Assembly (NCBI RefSeq): GCF_001953865.1
Contig: NZ_MQUQ01000036.1
Location: 1-35,667, forward strand
Origin: Amycolatopsis coloradensis
GTDB taxonomy: Bacteria > Actinomycetota > Actinomycetes > Mycobacteriales > Pseudonocardiaceae
DNA length: 35,667 nt
Reading direction: 5' to 3'
Below the pieces are notes generated by a model. The model ran no database searches. It had not been told where the DNA came from and saw nothing but the letters and a program-made list of their open reading frames with translations. Positions within the stretch are counted from its first letter, which is position 1. Every line of letters begins with the position of its first letter. Below are positions 1-7,659 of this stretch, in pieces. The translations under genes were made by a program, and so were the position numbers.

Positions 1-57
1 GTGTCGCGAAAGCCACTTTCGGGACACCTGATGTCCCGAAAGTGGCTTTCGCGACAC
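1..57. terminator. Perfect 26-bp intergenic hairpin
   Basis: Arms 1-26 and 32-57 are exact reverse complements around a 5-nt loop. The hairpin lies 43 bp past the stop of the minus-strand LysR gene, so it can terminate that transcript and probably any gene converging from the left. A 19-nt half copy of the same arm recurs at 34512-34530, so this is a dispersed repeat rather than a one-off terminator. Confidence 0.75.
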
Positions 58-100
58 CCAGGGGTGACACCCGCGCAAGCCCCAGACCGCAACCAGAGGA

Positions 101-973
101 CTACTTGCGGTCGTCCAGCACCTCGAGGAACGCCTTGGCGGCAGGCGTCACCGTGAACCGGTTCCAGACGAGATGCTCGATGCGCGCGGGCGCGTCCGTC
201 ACCGGCACGGTGACCACGCCGGTCAGGTTCGGCACGTACTTCGACGGCAGCAGCGCCACCCCCAGCCCCTGGTGGATGAGCCGCGCCATGAAGTCGGCGG
301 CCGTCACCTCGAAGGCGACCTCCCTGGTCACCCGCGCGGCGGCGAACGCCTGGTCCGTCTGGGCACGCCCCGCGGTTCCCGCCGGGAAGTCCACGAACAC
401 CTCCGACGAAAGCCTGCTCAAGTCCACTTCGGACTCGTCGGCGAGGGGATGAGCGGGCGCCACCACGGCGACCAGGTCGTCACGCCCCAGTTCGCGGGTA
501 CCGACCCCTTCCGGCCGGGCCGACATCGGGAGCCCGAGGAACGCGACTTCGATCGCGCTGTCCTTGACCTGCTCCACCAGGTCCTCGCTCGCGCCGACCC
601 GCAGCCCGATCCGGACGTGCGGATAGCGCCGGTGGAACGTCTGCAACGCGGCGGGGACGTCGACCGCCGCGACGGTCGGGATGACGCCGACGGTGAGCCG
701 CCCGCGGATCTCGCCGACAGCCGCCGCGACCTCCGAACCCGCCCGTTCGGCCGCCTCGAGACATTGGCGGGCCGCGGGCAGGAACACCTCGCCCGCGGCG
801 GTGAGCCGCACCCGGCGGCTCGTCCGCTCGAACAGCCTCGCGCCGAGTTCCCGTTCCAGCCGCGCGATCTGGTGGCTCAGCGCCGACTGCACGACGAGGC
901 ACCGTTCCGCCGCGCGCGTGAAGCTGTTCGTCTCCGCCACCGCCACGACGTAGCGCATCTGCTGAAGCTCCAT
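101..973 (-). CDS. LysR family transcriptional regulator
   Basis: A 290-residue one-component regulator of usual LysR length. The N-terminal winged helix-turn-helix (about residues 1-60) has the family pattern of SFTRAAERC, then SALSHQIARLERELGARLF. The rest is a periplasmic-binding-protein-like effector domain. A longer frame opens at a TTG (991), but the ATG at 973 followed by MELQQMRYVVAVAE matches normal family N-termini and is chosen. It is divergent from the EamA permease at 1053, the usual arrangement for a LysR protein controlling an exporter; a palindrome lies at the start (979-995). The effector cannot be predicted. Confidence 0.93.
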   Translation of the reverse strand: MELQQMRYVVAVAETNSFTRAAERCLVVQSALSHQIARLERELGARLFERTSRRVRLTAAGEVFLPAARQCLEAAERAGSEVAAAVGEIRGRLTVGVIPTVAAVDVPAALQTFHRRYPHVRIGLRVGASEDLVEQVKDSAIEVAFLGLPMSARPEGVGTRELGRDDLVAVVAPAHPLADESEVDLSRLSSEVFVDFPAGTAGRAQTDQAFAAARVTREVAFEVTAADFMARLIHQGLGVALLPSKYVPNLTGVVTVPVTDAPARIEHLVWNRFTVTPAAKAFLEVLDDRK

Positions 974-978
974 GGATT

Positions 979-995
979 CATCTTGAATCAAGATG
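979..995. promoter_or_regulatory. Palindrome in the LysR/EamA divergent region
   Basis: CATCTTG and CAAGATG (979-985 and 989-995) form a perfect 7-bp inverted repeat with a 3-nt centre, ending six bases upstream of the LysR start. Its position suits an autoregulatory LysR operator that may also act on the divergent permease. Binding is inferred from position only. Confidence 0.45.
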
Positions 996-1052
996 GATCA
1001 CGTGACAAACATGCGTTGGACTCATTGATCGTCGGGACTCAAGCTGAGAAGC

Positions 1053-1967
1053 GTGAAAACGCTGACGACCGCCCCGCTCACCGCCGGACTCACCGGCACC
1101 GCGCTGACCGCCTTCGCTCCCATGGTCTGGGGGACGACCTACGTGGTCACCACCGAACTCCTCCCGGCCGGGCATCCGCTGTTCGCCGGACTCATGCGCG
1201 CCCTGCCCGCGGGCCTGATCGCGCTGGCCATCACCCGCACCCTCCCGCGCGGCACCTGGTGGCTGAAGGCGGCCGCGCTCGGCGTCCTCAACATCGGGAT
1301 GTTCTTCCCTTTGCTGTTCCTCGCCGCCGAACGGCTGCCAGGAGGAGTCGCCGCCACGCTCGGCGCCGCACAGCCGCTCCTCGTCGCGATCTTGGCCGTG
1401 GCCGTGCTGCGGCAGAGCCCGTCCGCGTGGCGGTTCGCCTGGGGAATCGTCGGGATCGTGGGCGTCGGATTGGTCGTCATCGGCCCTGCGGCGGGCTTCG
1501 ACCTCGTCGGAGTCCTCGCCGGTCTCGGTGGCGCCGCGACCATGGCGCTGGGCGTCACCCTCACCAAACGGTGGGGGCGCCCGGCGGACGTCGGGCCGAC
1601 GGCGTTCGCCTCGTGGCAGCTCACCGCGGGCGGACTGTTCCTGGTGCCGGTGACTTTCCTGTTCGAAGGCGCGCCGCCCGCCATCGACCTGAACGCGGCA
1701 CTCGGCTACCTCTGGCTCGGCCTGATCGGCGGCCTGCTCGCGTACGTCCTGTGGTTCCGCGGCATCACGTCCCTGCCGGTCACTTCGGTCGCCGTCCTCG
1801 GCCTGCTCTCACCGATGGTCGCCGCGGTACTCGGCGCCGTCCTGCTCGGTCAGGGTCTCGGCCCGATCCAGCTCGCCGGTTTCGCCCTCGCACTGGCCGC
1901 GATCGTGGCCGGCCAGATCACCCCGAAGACCAAGCCTGGCCGAGACCGGCATGTCACGGTCGGATAG
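1053..1967 (+). CDS. EamA/DMT family transporter
   Basis: A 304-residue integral membrane protein made almost entirely of hydrophobic helices, about ten, in two EamA repeats. The first opens with FAPMVWGTTYVVTTELLP, a signature of RhaT/YdcZ-like drug/metabolite transporters. Such proteins usually export amino acids, metabolites or drugs. The start is the GTG at 1053, after AGCTGAGAAGC. It is divergent from the LysR gene and converges on the small membrane protein at 1954-2193, overlapping its 3' end by 14 bp. The substrate is unknown. Confidence 0.9.
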   Translation: MKTLTTAPLTAGLTGTALTAFAPMVWGTTYVVTTELLPAGHPLFAGLMRALPAGLIALAITRTLPRGTWWLKAAALGVLNIGMFFPLLFLAAERLPGGVAATLGAAQPLLVAILAVAVLRQSPSAWRFAWGIVGIVGVGLVVIGPAAGFDLVGVLAGLGGAATMALGVTLTKRWGRPADVGPTAFASWQLTAGGLFLVPVTFLFEGAPPAIDLNAALGYLWLGLIGGLLAYVLWFRGITSLPVTSVAVLGLLSPMVAAVLGAVLLGQGLGPIQLAGFALALAAIVAGQITPKTKPGRDRHVTVG

Positions 1968-2193
1968 TGAAGAAATGGGGCGGATCTCCTGGTGAGGGCG
2001 TCTCTGGGCTTCGTTCGGCCTCGACCTGGATCTCGATGTTCGTCTTGTGGGCGATCGGATCCCAGATCTCCTCGATCGGCGCCAGGAGTGACTGGCTGAC
2101 ACCGGCCCGGCGGGCACGTGCGGCGTACCACGCGAACCCGGCCAGAAAGAGGGGGAGACTGAGAAACGCGGCCACGGGTGCCAGGAACTCCAT
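1954..2193 (-). CDS. Small membrane protein, unknown function
   Basis: A 79-residue protein starting MEFLAPVAAFLSL. One strong N-terminal membrane helix (about residues 4-26) is followed by a basic ARARR stretch, which favours a cytoplasmic tail, then a soluble acidic and proline-containing C-terminus. I do not recognise the family. A longer frame opens at 2271, but that would run the gene through the TetR operator and the TetR start, so the ATG at 2193 is preferred. It is divergent from the TetR gene and separated from it only by the palindrome at 2208-2243, so it is the probable target. Confidence 0.6.
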   Translation of the reverse strand: MEFLAPVAAFLSLPLFLAGFAWYAARARRAGVSQSLLAPIEEIWDPIAHKTNIEIQVEAERSPETPSPGDPPHFFTIRP

Positions 2194-2207
2194 GTACTCC
2201 GACGATA

Positions 2208-2243
2208 CAGTAACATCGTGTTTCCAGAAACGTTCTGTTACTG
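2208..2243. promoter_or_regulatory. TetR-type operator
   Basis: CAGTAACA (2208-2215) and TGTTACTG (2236-2243) are exact reverse complements. A second nested repeat, GTTTC/GAAAC (2220-2224 and 2227-2231), shares the same dyad centre at 2225.5. A double dyad of this size between a TetR gene and a divergent gene is typical of an operator bound by TetR dimers, and it would control both promoters. The assignment to the adjacent TetR protein is inferred. Confidence 0.7.
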
Positions 2244-2255
2244 AATTGGCGGGCG

Positions 2256-2855
2256 ATGACCAGGCTGACACGGGCCGAGCAGCAGCGACGCACCCATGAA
2301 CACCTACTGGACGCCGGGCGCCAGGTGTTCCTGCGGCGCGGCTTCCTGGCAGCGACGGTCGAGGAGATCGCGGCCGACGCCGGTTACACCCGCGGCGCCG
2401 TCTACAAGCATTTCGGCGGTAAAGAAGGACTGTGGCTCGCGATCATCGAAGCGAGTGCGGACACCCATCTCCATGGCCTGCGGGAAGCCCTCGCCCGCGC
2501 CACCACCCGCGACGAGGTGATCGCCGCGCTGCGCCCCGCGGATGTCGCGGACAAGGACGCGGCGAAGTGGAGCGCGGCGGCCGCGGAAGTGCTCGCGGCG
2601 ACGGCGCGGCAACCCGAAACCGCCGACCTCGTCGCCGCCATCCAGCGGCGTCACGACGATGAGGTCGTCGCGCTGCTCGTCGAGCACTCGAAGCGGTTGG
2701 GTCTCGAACCCGCGATGCCGCTCCACCAGGCAGTCGTGATGCTGGGAGCCTTGGGCATCGGCCTCGCTCTGCGCCAGACGGTCGCCCCGGCGGAAGACCC
2801 CGTCGCCATCCTCACCCACGCGCTGGACTCGGTGTTCCCGCCCGAGGCAACGTGA
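2256..2855 (+). CDS. TetR/AcrR family transcriptional regulator
   Basis: A 199-residue regulator. The N-terminal HTH (about residues 10-56) is textbook: RRTHEHLLDAGRQVFLRRGF, then TVEEIAADAGYTRGAVYKHFGGKEGL. The C-terminal ligand domain is alanine-rich and unassigned. The start ATG at 2256 lies 13 bp after the double-dyad operator, which implies autorepression. It is divergent from the small membrane protein gene and is followed 46 bp later by an unrelated-looking membrane protein. Confidence 0.92.
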   Translation: MTRLTRAEQQRRTHEHLLDAGRQVFLRRGFLAATVEEIAADAGYTRGAVYKHFGGKEGLWLAIIEASADTHLHGLREALARATTRDEVIAALRPADVADKDAAKWSAAAAEVLAATARQPETADLVAAIQRRHDDEVVALLVEHSKRLGLEPAMPLHQAVVMLGALGIGLALRQTVAPAEDPVAILTHALDSVFPPEAT

Positions 2856-2901
2856 CGGACTCACCGGACGTACTCCCGATGACGACCTAGGGGAGGGTTC
2901 G

Positions 2902-3444
2902 ATGCAGACGTATCCGCTGCAAGAAGGCGAAGAAGTGTTGTGGGCCGGGACATCGCAGCGCCCGCGAAAGTGGTTTCCCGAGTACACGCAGATGATCGCG
3001 ATCACCGGACTGGTCGTCTTCCTGATCGTCCTCAGGCGCCATTTCTCGGGATGGTCTCTGCTCGTCGGGGCCTACGTCGTCCTCTTCGGCCTTTTACTGC
3101 AACGTGCGAGCGATCGGCGGGCACGGGATCGCGCCATGTCCTATCTGGTCACCAGCCACCGGATCATCTTCGTCGCGAGCTGGCCCAACGGCACGGAGTT
3201 CCGCTGGGCCTGGCTCCCGTACCTCCTCCTGCCGCCGCGGGTCAAGGCCGATGCATCGGGCGTCGGCACGATCTCCTTCGGCGGCTGGTGGAGTCGGGTG
3301 CAGTTCCGGGAAAAAGAACTTCGAGGCGCGTGGGCACCTCCGGTACTGGAATTGCGGGCGATCGCCGACGCGGCGAATGTGGCGAAGCTGATCGTGCAGA
3401 CCCGGCACCGGGCGGCCACGACCACCTACACTCAGGCGCCGTGA
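2902..3444 (+). CDS. Membrane protein with PH-like domain, hypothetical
   Basis: 180 residues. The N-terminus (about 1-30) is soluble, two closely spaced membrane helices follow (about residues 31-66), then a cytoplasmic domain. The YLVTSHRIIFVAS segment resembles the core strand pair of bacterial PH-like (YdbS/bPH) membrane proteins. The start has a strong GGGGAGGG site 5 bp upstream. The stop overlaps the GTG of the RraA-family gene (GTGA), so the two are probably translated as a coupled pair. No function can be given beyond a membrane-anchored PH-like fold, which is itself tentative. Confidence 0.75.
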   Translation: MQTYPLQEGEEVLWAGTSQRPRKWFPEYTQMIAITGLVVFLIVLRRHFSGWSLLVGAYVVLFGLLLQRASDRRARDRAMSYLVTSHRIIFVASWPNGTEFRWAWLPYLLLPPRVKADASGVGTISFGGWWSRVQFREKELRGAWAPPVLELRAIADAANVAKLIVQTRHRAATTTYTQAP

Positions 3445-3926
3445 TCGATTCCTTCACCACCGCCGACCTCGTCGACGAACACGGCGACCGGCTGCGCGTC
3501 TGCGACACCCAGTTCCGCCAGTTCGGCGGGCATCGGAAGTTCTCCGGCCCGATCCGGACGGTCTCCTGCCACGAAGACAACGGCCTGGTCAAGAAGCTGC
3601 TGGCCACTCCGGGCGACGGCGGTGTCCTGGTGATCGACGGCGGCGGTTCCCTGCACAGCGCGCTCACCGGCGACATGATCGCGAAGTCGGCCGTCGACAA
3701 CGGCTGGGCCGGAGTGGTCGTCAACGGCGCCGTCCGTGACAGCGCCGAGCTGGCCGAACTCCCGCTCGGGGTGAAGGCGCTCGGCACCAACCCGCGCAAG
3801 AGCTCCAAGGCCGGTGCCGGCGCCGTCGACGTCCCGGTCGGGTTCGGGGGAGTGACCTTCATTCCCGGCGACACGCTCTACTCCGACGAAGACGGTGTCG
3901 TGGTCCTTCCCTCGACAACCGCCTGA
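3441..3926 (+). CDS. rraA: RraA family protein (HMG/CHA aldolase-like or RNase E regulator-like)
   Basis: 161 residues, the normal length of RraA proteins. It has the diagnostic DGGGSLHSALTGD segment and NGAVRDSAEL, where the family usually has G-C/A-VRD; the R-D pair contacts the metal and oxo-acid in HMG/CHA aldolases. Family members are either RNase E inhibitors or class II 4-hydroxy-4-methyl-2-oxoglutarate aldolases/oxaloacetate decarboxylases. Sequence alone does not decide which, and no aromatic-catabolism genes flank it. A longer open frame begins at 2940 but its upstream part is only a shadow of the membrane protein gene; the GTG at 3441 is chosen for the 4-bp overlap and family N-terminus. 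Confidence 0.88.
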   Translation: MIDSFTTADLVDEHGDRLRVCDTQFRQFGGHRKFSGPIRTVSCHEDNGLVKKLLATPGDGGVLVIDGGGSLHSALTGDMIAKSAVDNGWAGVVVNGAVRDSAELAELPLGVKALGTNPRKSSKAGAGAVDVPVGFGGVTFIPGDTLYSDEDGVVVLPSTTA

Positions 3927-3932
3927 ACCAGC

Positions 3933-4826
3933 TCAGACGACGATGACCCGGCGTCCGCGGGTGTGACCGGCGTGGCTGTCGACATGCGCCGCCGCGGCTT
4001 CGGCCAGCGTGTACGACTTCTCGACCGGGATGTGGAGCTTTCCCTGTGAGATGAGCCGCGCTGCCTCGGCGAGCGCGTCCGGCACACTCCCGGCCACGCC
4101 CGAGAATCGGACGCCGAACTCCGGCGCGCCGAGATCGGCGATGCTGATCACCTTGTGCGGATCCCCGGTCAGCTCCACGAGTTCGGGGATCACGCCCGAG
4201 CCCGCCAGGTCGAGTGCCGCGTCGACCTGGCCGAGCTGCCGCACCCGCTCGGCCCAGCCGTCGCCGTAGGTCGTGGCGATGGCGCCGAGGCCGCGCAAAT
4301 AGTCCTGGTTCGCGGTCCCGGCCGTGCCGATCACCGTGATGCCGCGTTCGCGGGCGATCTGGAGTACCGCCGATCCGACTCCACCGGATGCGCCGCTGAC
4401 CAGCAGCGTCTGCCCGGCCATTACATCGACTTCGCGAACGAGGCGCAGTGCGGTCTCCACCACGGAGGGGTATCCGGCCGCCTCTTCGAACGTCAGGCCC
4501 GCGGGCATCTTGGCCCAGGCCGACAGCACCGCGAACTCGGCATAGGTGCTCGAACCTTCACCGAACACGGGGTCCCCGATCTCGACTCCTTCGACGCCCT
4601 CGCCGACTTCGTCCACCGTCCCCGAGGCGTCCAGACCGACCCCCGAAGGCAGCACTGTCGGGTGAGCCCCCAGGACCTGGCCCTCGCGGACCCTCCAGTC
4701 GACCGGGTTCACCCCGGCCGCCCGCACCGCGATGCGTACCTGACCTGGGCCCGCGTGAGGCTCCTCGGCGTCGATGAGCCGCAGGACATCCGGACCGCCG
4801 AACTCGGCGAACATCACTTTCTTCAT
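3933..4826 (-). CDS. NADP-dependent zinc-free alcohol dehydrogenase/quinone oxidoreductase family
   Basis: 297 residues of the medium-chain dehydrogenase/reductase superfamily. The N-terminal GroES-like domain shows AAGVNPVDWRVREG, the signature of quinone-oxidoreductase-like members that lack catalytic zinc. The Rossmann domain has VSGASGGVGSAVLQIA (the AxxGxxG-type NADPH loop). These enzymes reduce quinones or enones with NADPH. It is divergent from the TetR gene at 4897, and the short palindrome at 4843-4853 between them suggests TetR control, as in many electrophile-responsive oxidoreductase/TetR pairs. Confidence 0.9.
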   Translation of the reverse strand: MKKVMFAEFGGPDVLRLIDAEEPHAGPGQVRIAVRAAGVNPVDWRVREGQVLGAHPTVLPSGVGLDASGTVDEVGEGVEGVEIGDPVFGEGSSTYAEFAVLSAWAKMPAGLTFEEAAGYPSVVETALRLVREVDVMAGQTLLVSGASGGVGSAVLQIARERGITVIGTAGTANQDYLRGLGAIATTYGDGWAERVRQLGQVDAALDLAGSGVIPELVELTGDPHKVISIADLGAPEFGVRFSGVAGSVPDALAEAARLISQGKLHIPVEKSYTLAEAAAAHVDSHAGHTRGRRVIVV

Positions 4827-4842
4827 GAGATCGACCGTAGCA

Positions 4843-4853
4843 CTAACGGTTAG
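4843..4853. promoter_or_regulatory. Candidate TetR operator
   Basis: CTAAC-G-GTTAG is a perfect 5-bp inverted repeat 16 bp upstream of the oxidoreductase start and 43 bp upstream of the divergent TetR start. It is small, so the assignment rests mainly on position. Confidence 0.4.
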
Positions 4854-4896
4854 CCTTTTGAAACTGATTCACTTTTGCATCTGATAGCGTTGCGAC

Positions 4897-5478
4897 ATGA
4901 ACGAACCGCCCGGACGTCGTGAGCGCAAGAAGGCCGCGACCCGGCAGAAGATCGCCGAAACCGCCCTGCGGCTCTTCCTGGAACGCGGGTACGAAGCGGT
5001 GGGCATCCGTGAAGTGGCCGCGGAGGCTGACGTCGCCGTCACCACGCTCTTCTCGCACTTCGCTTCGAAAGAGGCCTTGGTGTTCGGGCAGGACGAGGCC
5101 TTCGAGCAGGGCCTCACGCAGGCGGTCGCCGACCGGGCTCCGCACGAGCCGCTCATCCCCGCGCTGCGTCACCAGATCCACGCGATGGTGCGGCATTGCA
5201 CTGCGGACGGGGTCGCCGCGATCTGGCGCATGATCGACGACACGCCCGCTCTGCGGGAGTACGAAGATTCGATGCGGCTGCGTCATGCGGAGTCGCTGGC
5301 CACGGCCATCGCCGCCGATCCGGGCCTGTCGCGGAGCACGACGGCTTGCCGGACGATCGCGAGGTTCGCGCTCGACGCCTACTCGCTGGGCCGTGAGGCG
5401 GCCGATCCGGAGAGCGCGGTGGACGAGATCTTCCGGATGATCGACGCGGCCTGGGAAGTCACCTGTCGTTCCGAGTGA
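4897..5478 (+). CDS. TetR/AcrR family transcriptional regulator
   Basis: 193 residues. The HTH is clear (about residues 9-56): RERKKAATRQKIAETALRLF, then GIREVAAEADVAVTTLFSHFASKEAL. The C-terminal domain resembles the MftR/AcrR-type ligand domain but the ligand is unknown. It is divergent from the oxidoreductase gene and probably represses it. Its 3' end meets the minus-strand remnant of another TetR gene. Confidence 0.92.
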   Translation: MNEPPGRRERKKAATRQKIAETALRLFLERGYEAVGIREVAAEADVAVTTLFSHFASKEALVFGQDEAFEQGLTQAVADRAPHEPLIPALRHQIHAMVRHCTADGVAAIWRMIDDTPALREYEDSMRLRHAESLATAIAADPGLSRSTTACRTIARFALDAYSLGREAADPESAVDEIFRMIDAAWEVTCRSE

Positions 5479-5670
5479 GCCCGACGGCGACCAGGATCGG
5501 TGAGCACGAACCGCGTGGCCATCTCGAAGAGCGCGGTCACGGTGTGCGCGACGATCTGCGAATCGAGTTCCGCCGGGGCACCGATGGCGTCCAGGAGCTA
5601 CCTTGTCAGTGACTCCGCGCGGTCGCTGAACTCACCGTTGCTCCCGGCGTACTCGTCGGCCGAAAGGCAA
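5478..5670 (-). pseudogene. TetR family C-terminal remnant
   Basis: On the minus strand, EFSDRAESLTR is followed by an in-frame TAG (5598-5600) and then, in the same frame, LLDAIGAPAELDSQIVAHTV and ALFEMATRFVLTDPGRRR. This reads as the C-terminal ligand-domain helices of a TetR regulator with a nonsense codon. No HTH-coding part is found upstream, where the methyltransferase gene begins. It is not the 3' end of the intact TetR gene at 4897, which is on the other strand. The rest of 5479-5783 holds nothing else I can support. Confidence 0.5.
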
Positions 5671-5783
5671 TCCCCGGCCTGTGCGGAGAAGGGGGCGGGT
5701 CGACCGCCGGGGCGCGCGCAATCGGCGCTTCCGCTGCTGACGACCGCCACAGTCACCGTGCTCGCTCCACCCGTTGACACGGT

Positions 5784-6395
5784 TCATTTGCGGGCGACGA
5801 GCCGTTCCACCAGCCCGAGTTTGAAGCGCTCGCGGCGCTCGACGGTCAGGCCGAGGTCGCCGATCTTGTCGGACGGGCGCCGGAGGAAGTGCTCGCCCGC
5901 CATCGGCACGGTGATCTTTTCGGTGAGCCATTGCAGGCCGCGGACGGCACGTGACGAACTCGCGATGTGGTCGAGCAGGATGAGGCGGCCACCGGGCCGC
6001 AGGACCCGGGCCATTTCCCCCAACGCCTTGCCGTGGTCGGGGATGGCGCAGAGCCCGAGGGTGCAGACCACGGTGTCGAACGAACCCGCGTCGAAGGGCA
6101 GGTCGTGGGCGTCGGCCCGGCGCAAGGTCACCGGATGACCGAGGCTTTCGGCGCGACCACGGGCGATGTCGAGCATGCCGTCGCTGAGGTCGATGCCGGT
6201 GAGCGTGACGCCGCCGGGATAGAGGGGCAGGTTCAGGCCGGTGCCGACGGCGACCTCGAGGACGTCGCCGCTCGCCTGCCCGCAGGCCCACGACCTGGAG
6301 TCGCCGAACAGCTTCCGGTCGAGGAACTGCATCTCCCGGTCGTAGTTCCGGGATTTGCCGTCCCAGTAACGGTTCCACCGCGCGGGCCGGGTCAT
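5784..6395 (-). CDS. Class I SAM-dependent methyltransferase
   Basis: 203 residues with a Rossmann-like methyltransferase core: motif I VLEVAVGTGLNLPLY (about residues 44-58), then TGIDLSDGMLDIA, a DAHDLPF segment and VLRPGGRLILLDH (post-motif III). It is most like UbiE/phospholipid-type methyltransferases. The ATG at 6395 is chosen because AAGGAG sits directly upstream, immediately after the stop of the CDF gene; a longer frame runs into that gene without support. As third gene of the cmtR-CDF operon it may act in metal or metalloid detoxification, or simply be co-transcribed; the substrate is unknown. Confidence 0.88.
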   Translation of the reverse strand: MTRPARWNRYWDGKSRNYDREMQFLDRKLFGDSRSWACGQASGDVLEVAVGTGLNLPLYPGGVTLTGIDLSDGMLDIARGRAESLGHPVTLRRADAHDLPFDAGSFDTVVCTLGLCAIPDHGKALGEMARVLRPGGRLILLDHIASSSRAVRGLQWLTEKITVPMAGEHFLRRPSDKIGDLGLTVERRERFKLGLVERLVARK

Positions 6396-6405
6396 GACGC
6401 TCCTT

Positions 6406-7059
6406 TCAGCAGCAGTGTTCACCGCGCCAGGCTTCGCGGCCTTCCTTGACCGCGACGGCGGCGATGACGAGCGCGACCAGCGGATCGGCCCAGTACCAGC
6501 CGAACAGGCTGTTGAGCAGCAACCCGACGAGCAGCACACCGGAGAGGTACGTGCAGAGCAAGGTCTGTTTCGAGTCGGCGACGGCGCTCGCGGAGCCGAG
6601 TTCGCGGCCGGCGCGACGCTGGGCGTGCGAAAGGAACGGCATCACGAGCAGCGAGATCGCCGCCAGCACGATGCCGACGGTGGAATGCTCGGCGGGGTCG
6701 GCCCCGAACAGCGCGCGGACGGACTCGACAGCGACATAGGCGGCGAGTGCGAAGAACGACACCGCGATGACTTTGAGTGCGGTGCGTTCACGCGCCGCGG
6801 GGTCCTTGCCGGAGAACTGCCAGGCGACGGCCGTGGCGGAGGCGACTTCGATGACCGAGTCCAGGCCGAAACCGATCAACGCGGTCGAGGAGGCGATCGT
6901 ACCCGCGGAGATGGCGACGACCGCTTCGACGACGTTGTACGTGATGGTCGCGGCGACCAGAAGCCGCACGCGGCGCGACAGCACGGCGCGGCGATCCGAG
7001 CCCAGCGTGCCCACAGTGGACCTGGTTGTGCAGCAGCCGTCCGCGCAGGTATCGCTCAC
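6406..7059 (-). CDS. Cation diffusion facilitator (CDF) family metal efflux transporter
   Basis: 217 residues with five or six membrane helices. The conserved acidic metal-site helices appear as GFGLDSVIEVAS and SAVADSKQTLLCTYLS. The large cytoplasmic C-terminal domain of classical CDFs is absent. Unusually, both tails are cysteine-rich: CADGCC near the start and GEHCC at the end, suited to thiophilic metals such as Cd, Pb or Zn. The GTG start at 7059 overlaps the cmtR stop (GTGA), implying coupled translation. Control by the upstream CmtR-type sensor suggests Cd/Pb efflux. Confidence 0.88.
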   Translation of the reverse strand: MSDTCADGCCTTRSTVGTLGSDRRAVLSRRVRLLVAATITYNVVEAVVAISAGTIASSTALIGFGLDSVIEVASATAVAWQFSGKDPAARERTALKVIAVSFFALAAYVAVESVRALFGADPAEHSTVGIVLAAISLLVMPFLSHAQRRAGRELGSASAVADSKQTLLCTYLSGVLLVGLLLNSLFGWYWADPLVALVIAAVAVKEGREAWRGEHCC

Positions 7060-7397
7060 CGGAGCACCCGAAGGTCGGCTTCGTCGTCCACGCAGGGCTC
7101 TGCCGTATCGACGGCAAGCACGACCTGCACCAGTTCGCGCAGCGCTCGGGCGAGGTGGGCGTCGGCGAGTGCGTAGCGGACCTGGCGGCCTTCGTAGGTT
7201 GCCACGACCAGACCACAACCTCGCAGGCAAGCGAGGTGGTTGGACACGTTGGAGCGGCTCAAGCCGAGCTGTGCGGCCAACTGGCCGGGATAGCTCACTC
7301 CGTCGAGCAGGGTGACCAGGATCTTGCACCGGTTCGGGTCGGCGAGCGCGCGTCCCAGCCGGGCGAGCGCGGCGCCCTGGGTCTCACATGTCAGCAC
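7056..7397 (-). CDS. cmtR: CmtR-type ArsR/SmtB metal-sensing repressor (Cd/Pb)
   Basis: 113 residues with the ArsR/SmtB winged helix, highly similar to Mycobacterium tuberculosis CmtR as I recall that sequence: LTCE at the start, ARLGRALADPNRC, then RSNVSNHLACLRGCGLVVAT. With the GTG at 7397 as residue 1, cysteines fall at 57, 61 and 102, exactly the Cd/Pb ligand positions known for CmtR. The gene therefore probably encodes a repressor released from DNA by Cd(II) or Pb(II). It heads a three-gene operon with the CDF pump and the methyltransferase. A much longer open frame continues upstream but has no family support. Confidence 0.93.
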   Translation of the reverse strand: MLTCETQGAALARLGRALADPNRCKILVTLLDGVSYPGQLAAQLGLSRSNVSNHLACLRGCGLVVATYEGRQVRYALADAHLARALRELVQVVLAVDTAEPCVDDEADLRVLR

Positions 7398-7429
7398 AGT
7401 CAGAACAGTACAGCATTCGCTGACGTATT

Positions 7430-7659
7430 GAGAGCCTTCGCCCCTGTTCGGGCCGGCGCGGAGGAGGCACTCACCACGATCGCCGGACTGTCCGAAATGG
7501 ACTCGCGCGTCCGCGGTCCTGCTTGGCCTCCGACGCCGACATCGCCACGGGCACCGTGAAGCCAGTGCGCGACGGATTCTGGTCAAGCTCCGGATCGCCA
7601 CCCGCGTGCAAGCGGTGATCCGGGCGCACGAGTCCGGAGTGGTCACCGGGGACGACTGA
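7430..7659 (+). pseudogene. LuxR/NarL response-regulator HTH remnant
   Basis: The plus strand reads RILVKLRIATRVQAVIRAHE followed by SGVVTGDD and a TGA at 7657-7659. This is the recognisable last part of a NarL/FixJ-type LuxR HTH (family form: RILAKLGLRDRVQAVIFAYESGL). Upstream, SDADIATGTVK and LSEMDS, in different frames, match the preceding HTH helices, so at least two frameshifts are present. The receiver domain is missing. Confidence 0.55.

Noticed and set aside
173..2299. 708-codon plus-strand open frame
   Set aside because: It is antisense to the LysR gene and out of frame with EamA; the product is Arg/His/Pro-rich with no domain, a typical high-GC shadow.
2940..3926. 328-codon frame that would extend RraA upstream
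   Set aside because: The first 167 codons overlap the membrane protein gene in another frame and are low-complexity; RraA family length and the GTGA junction support the GTG at 3441.
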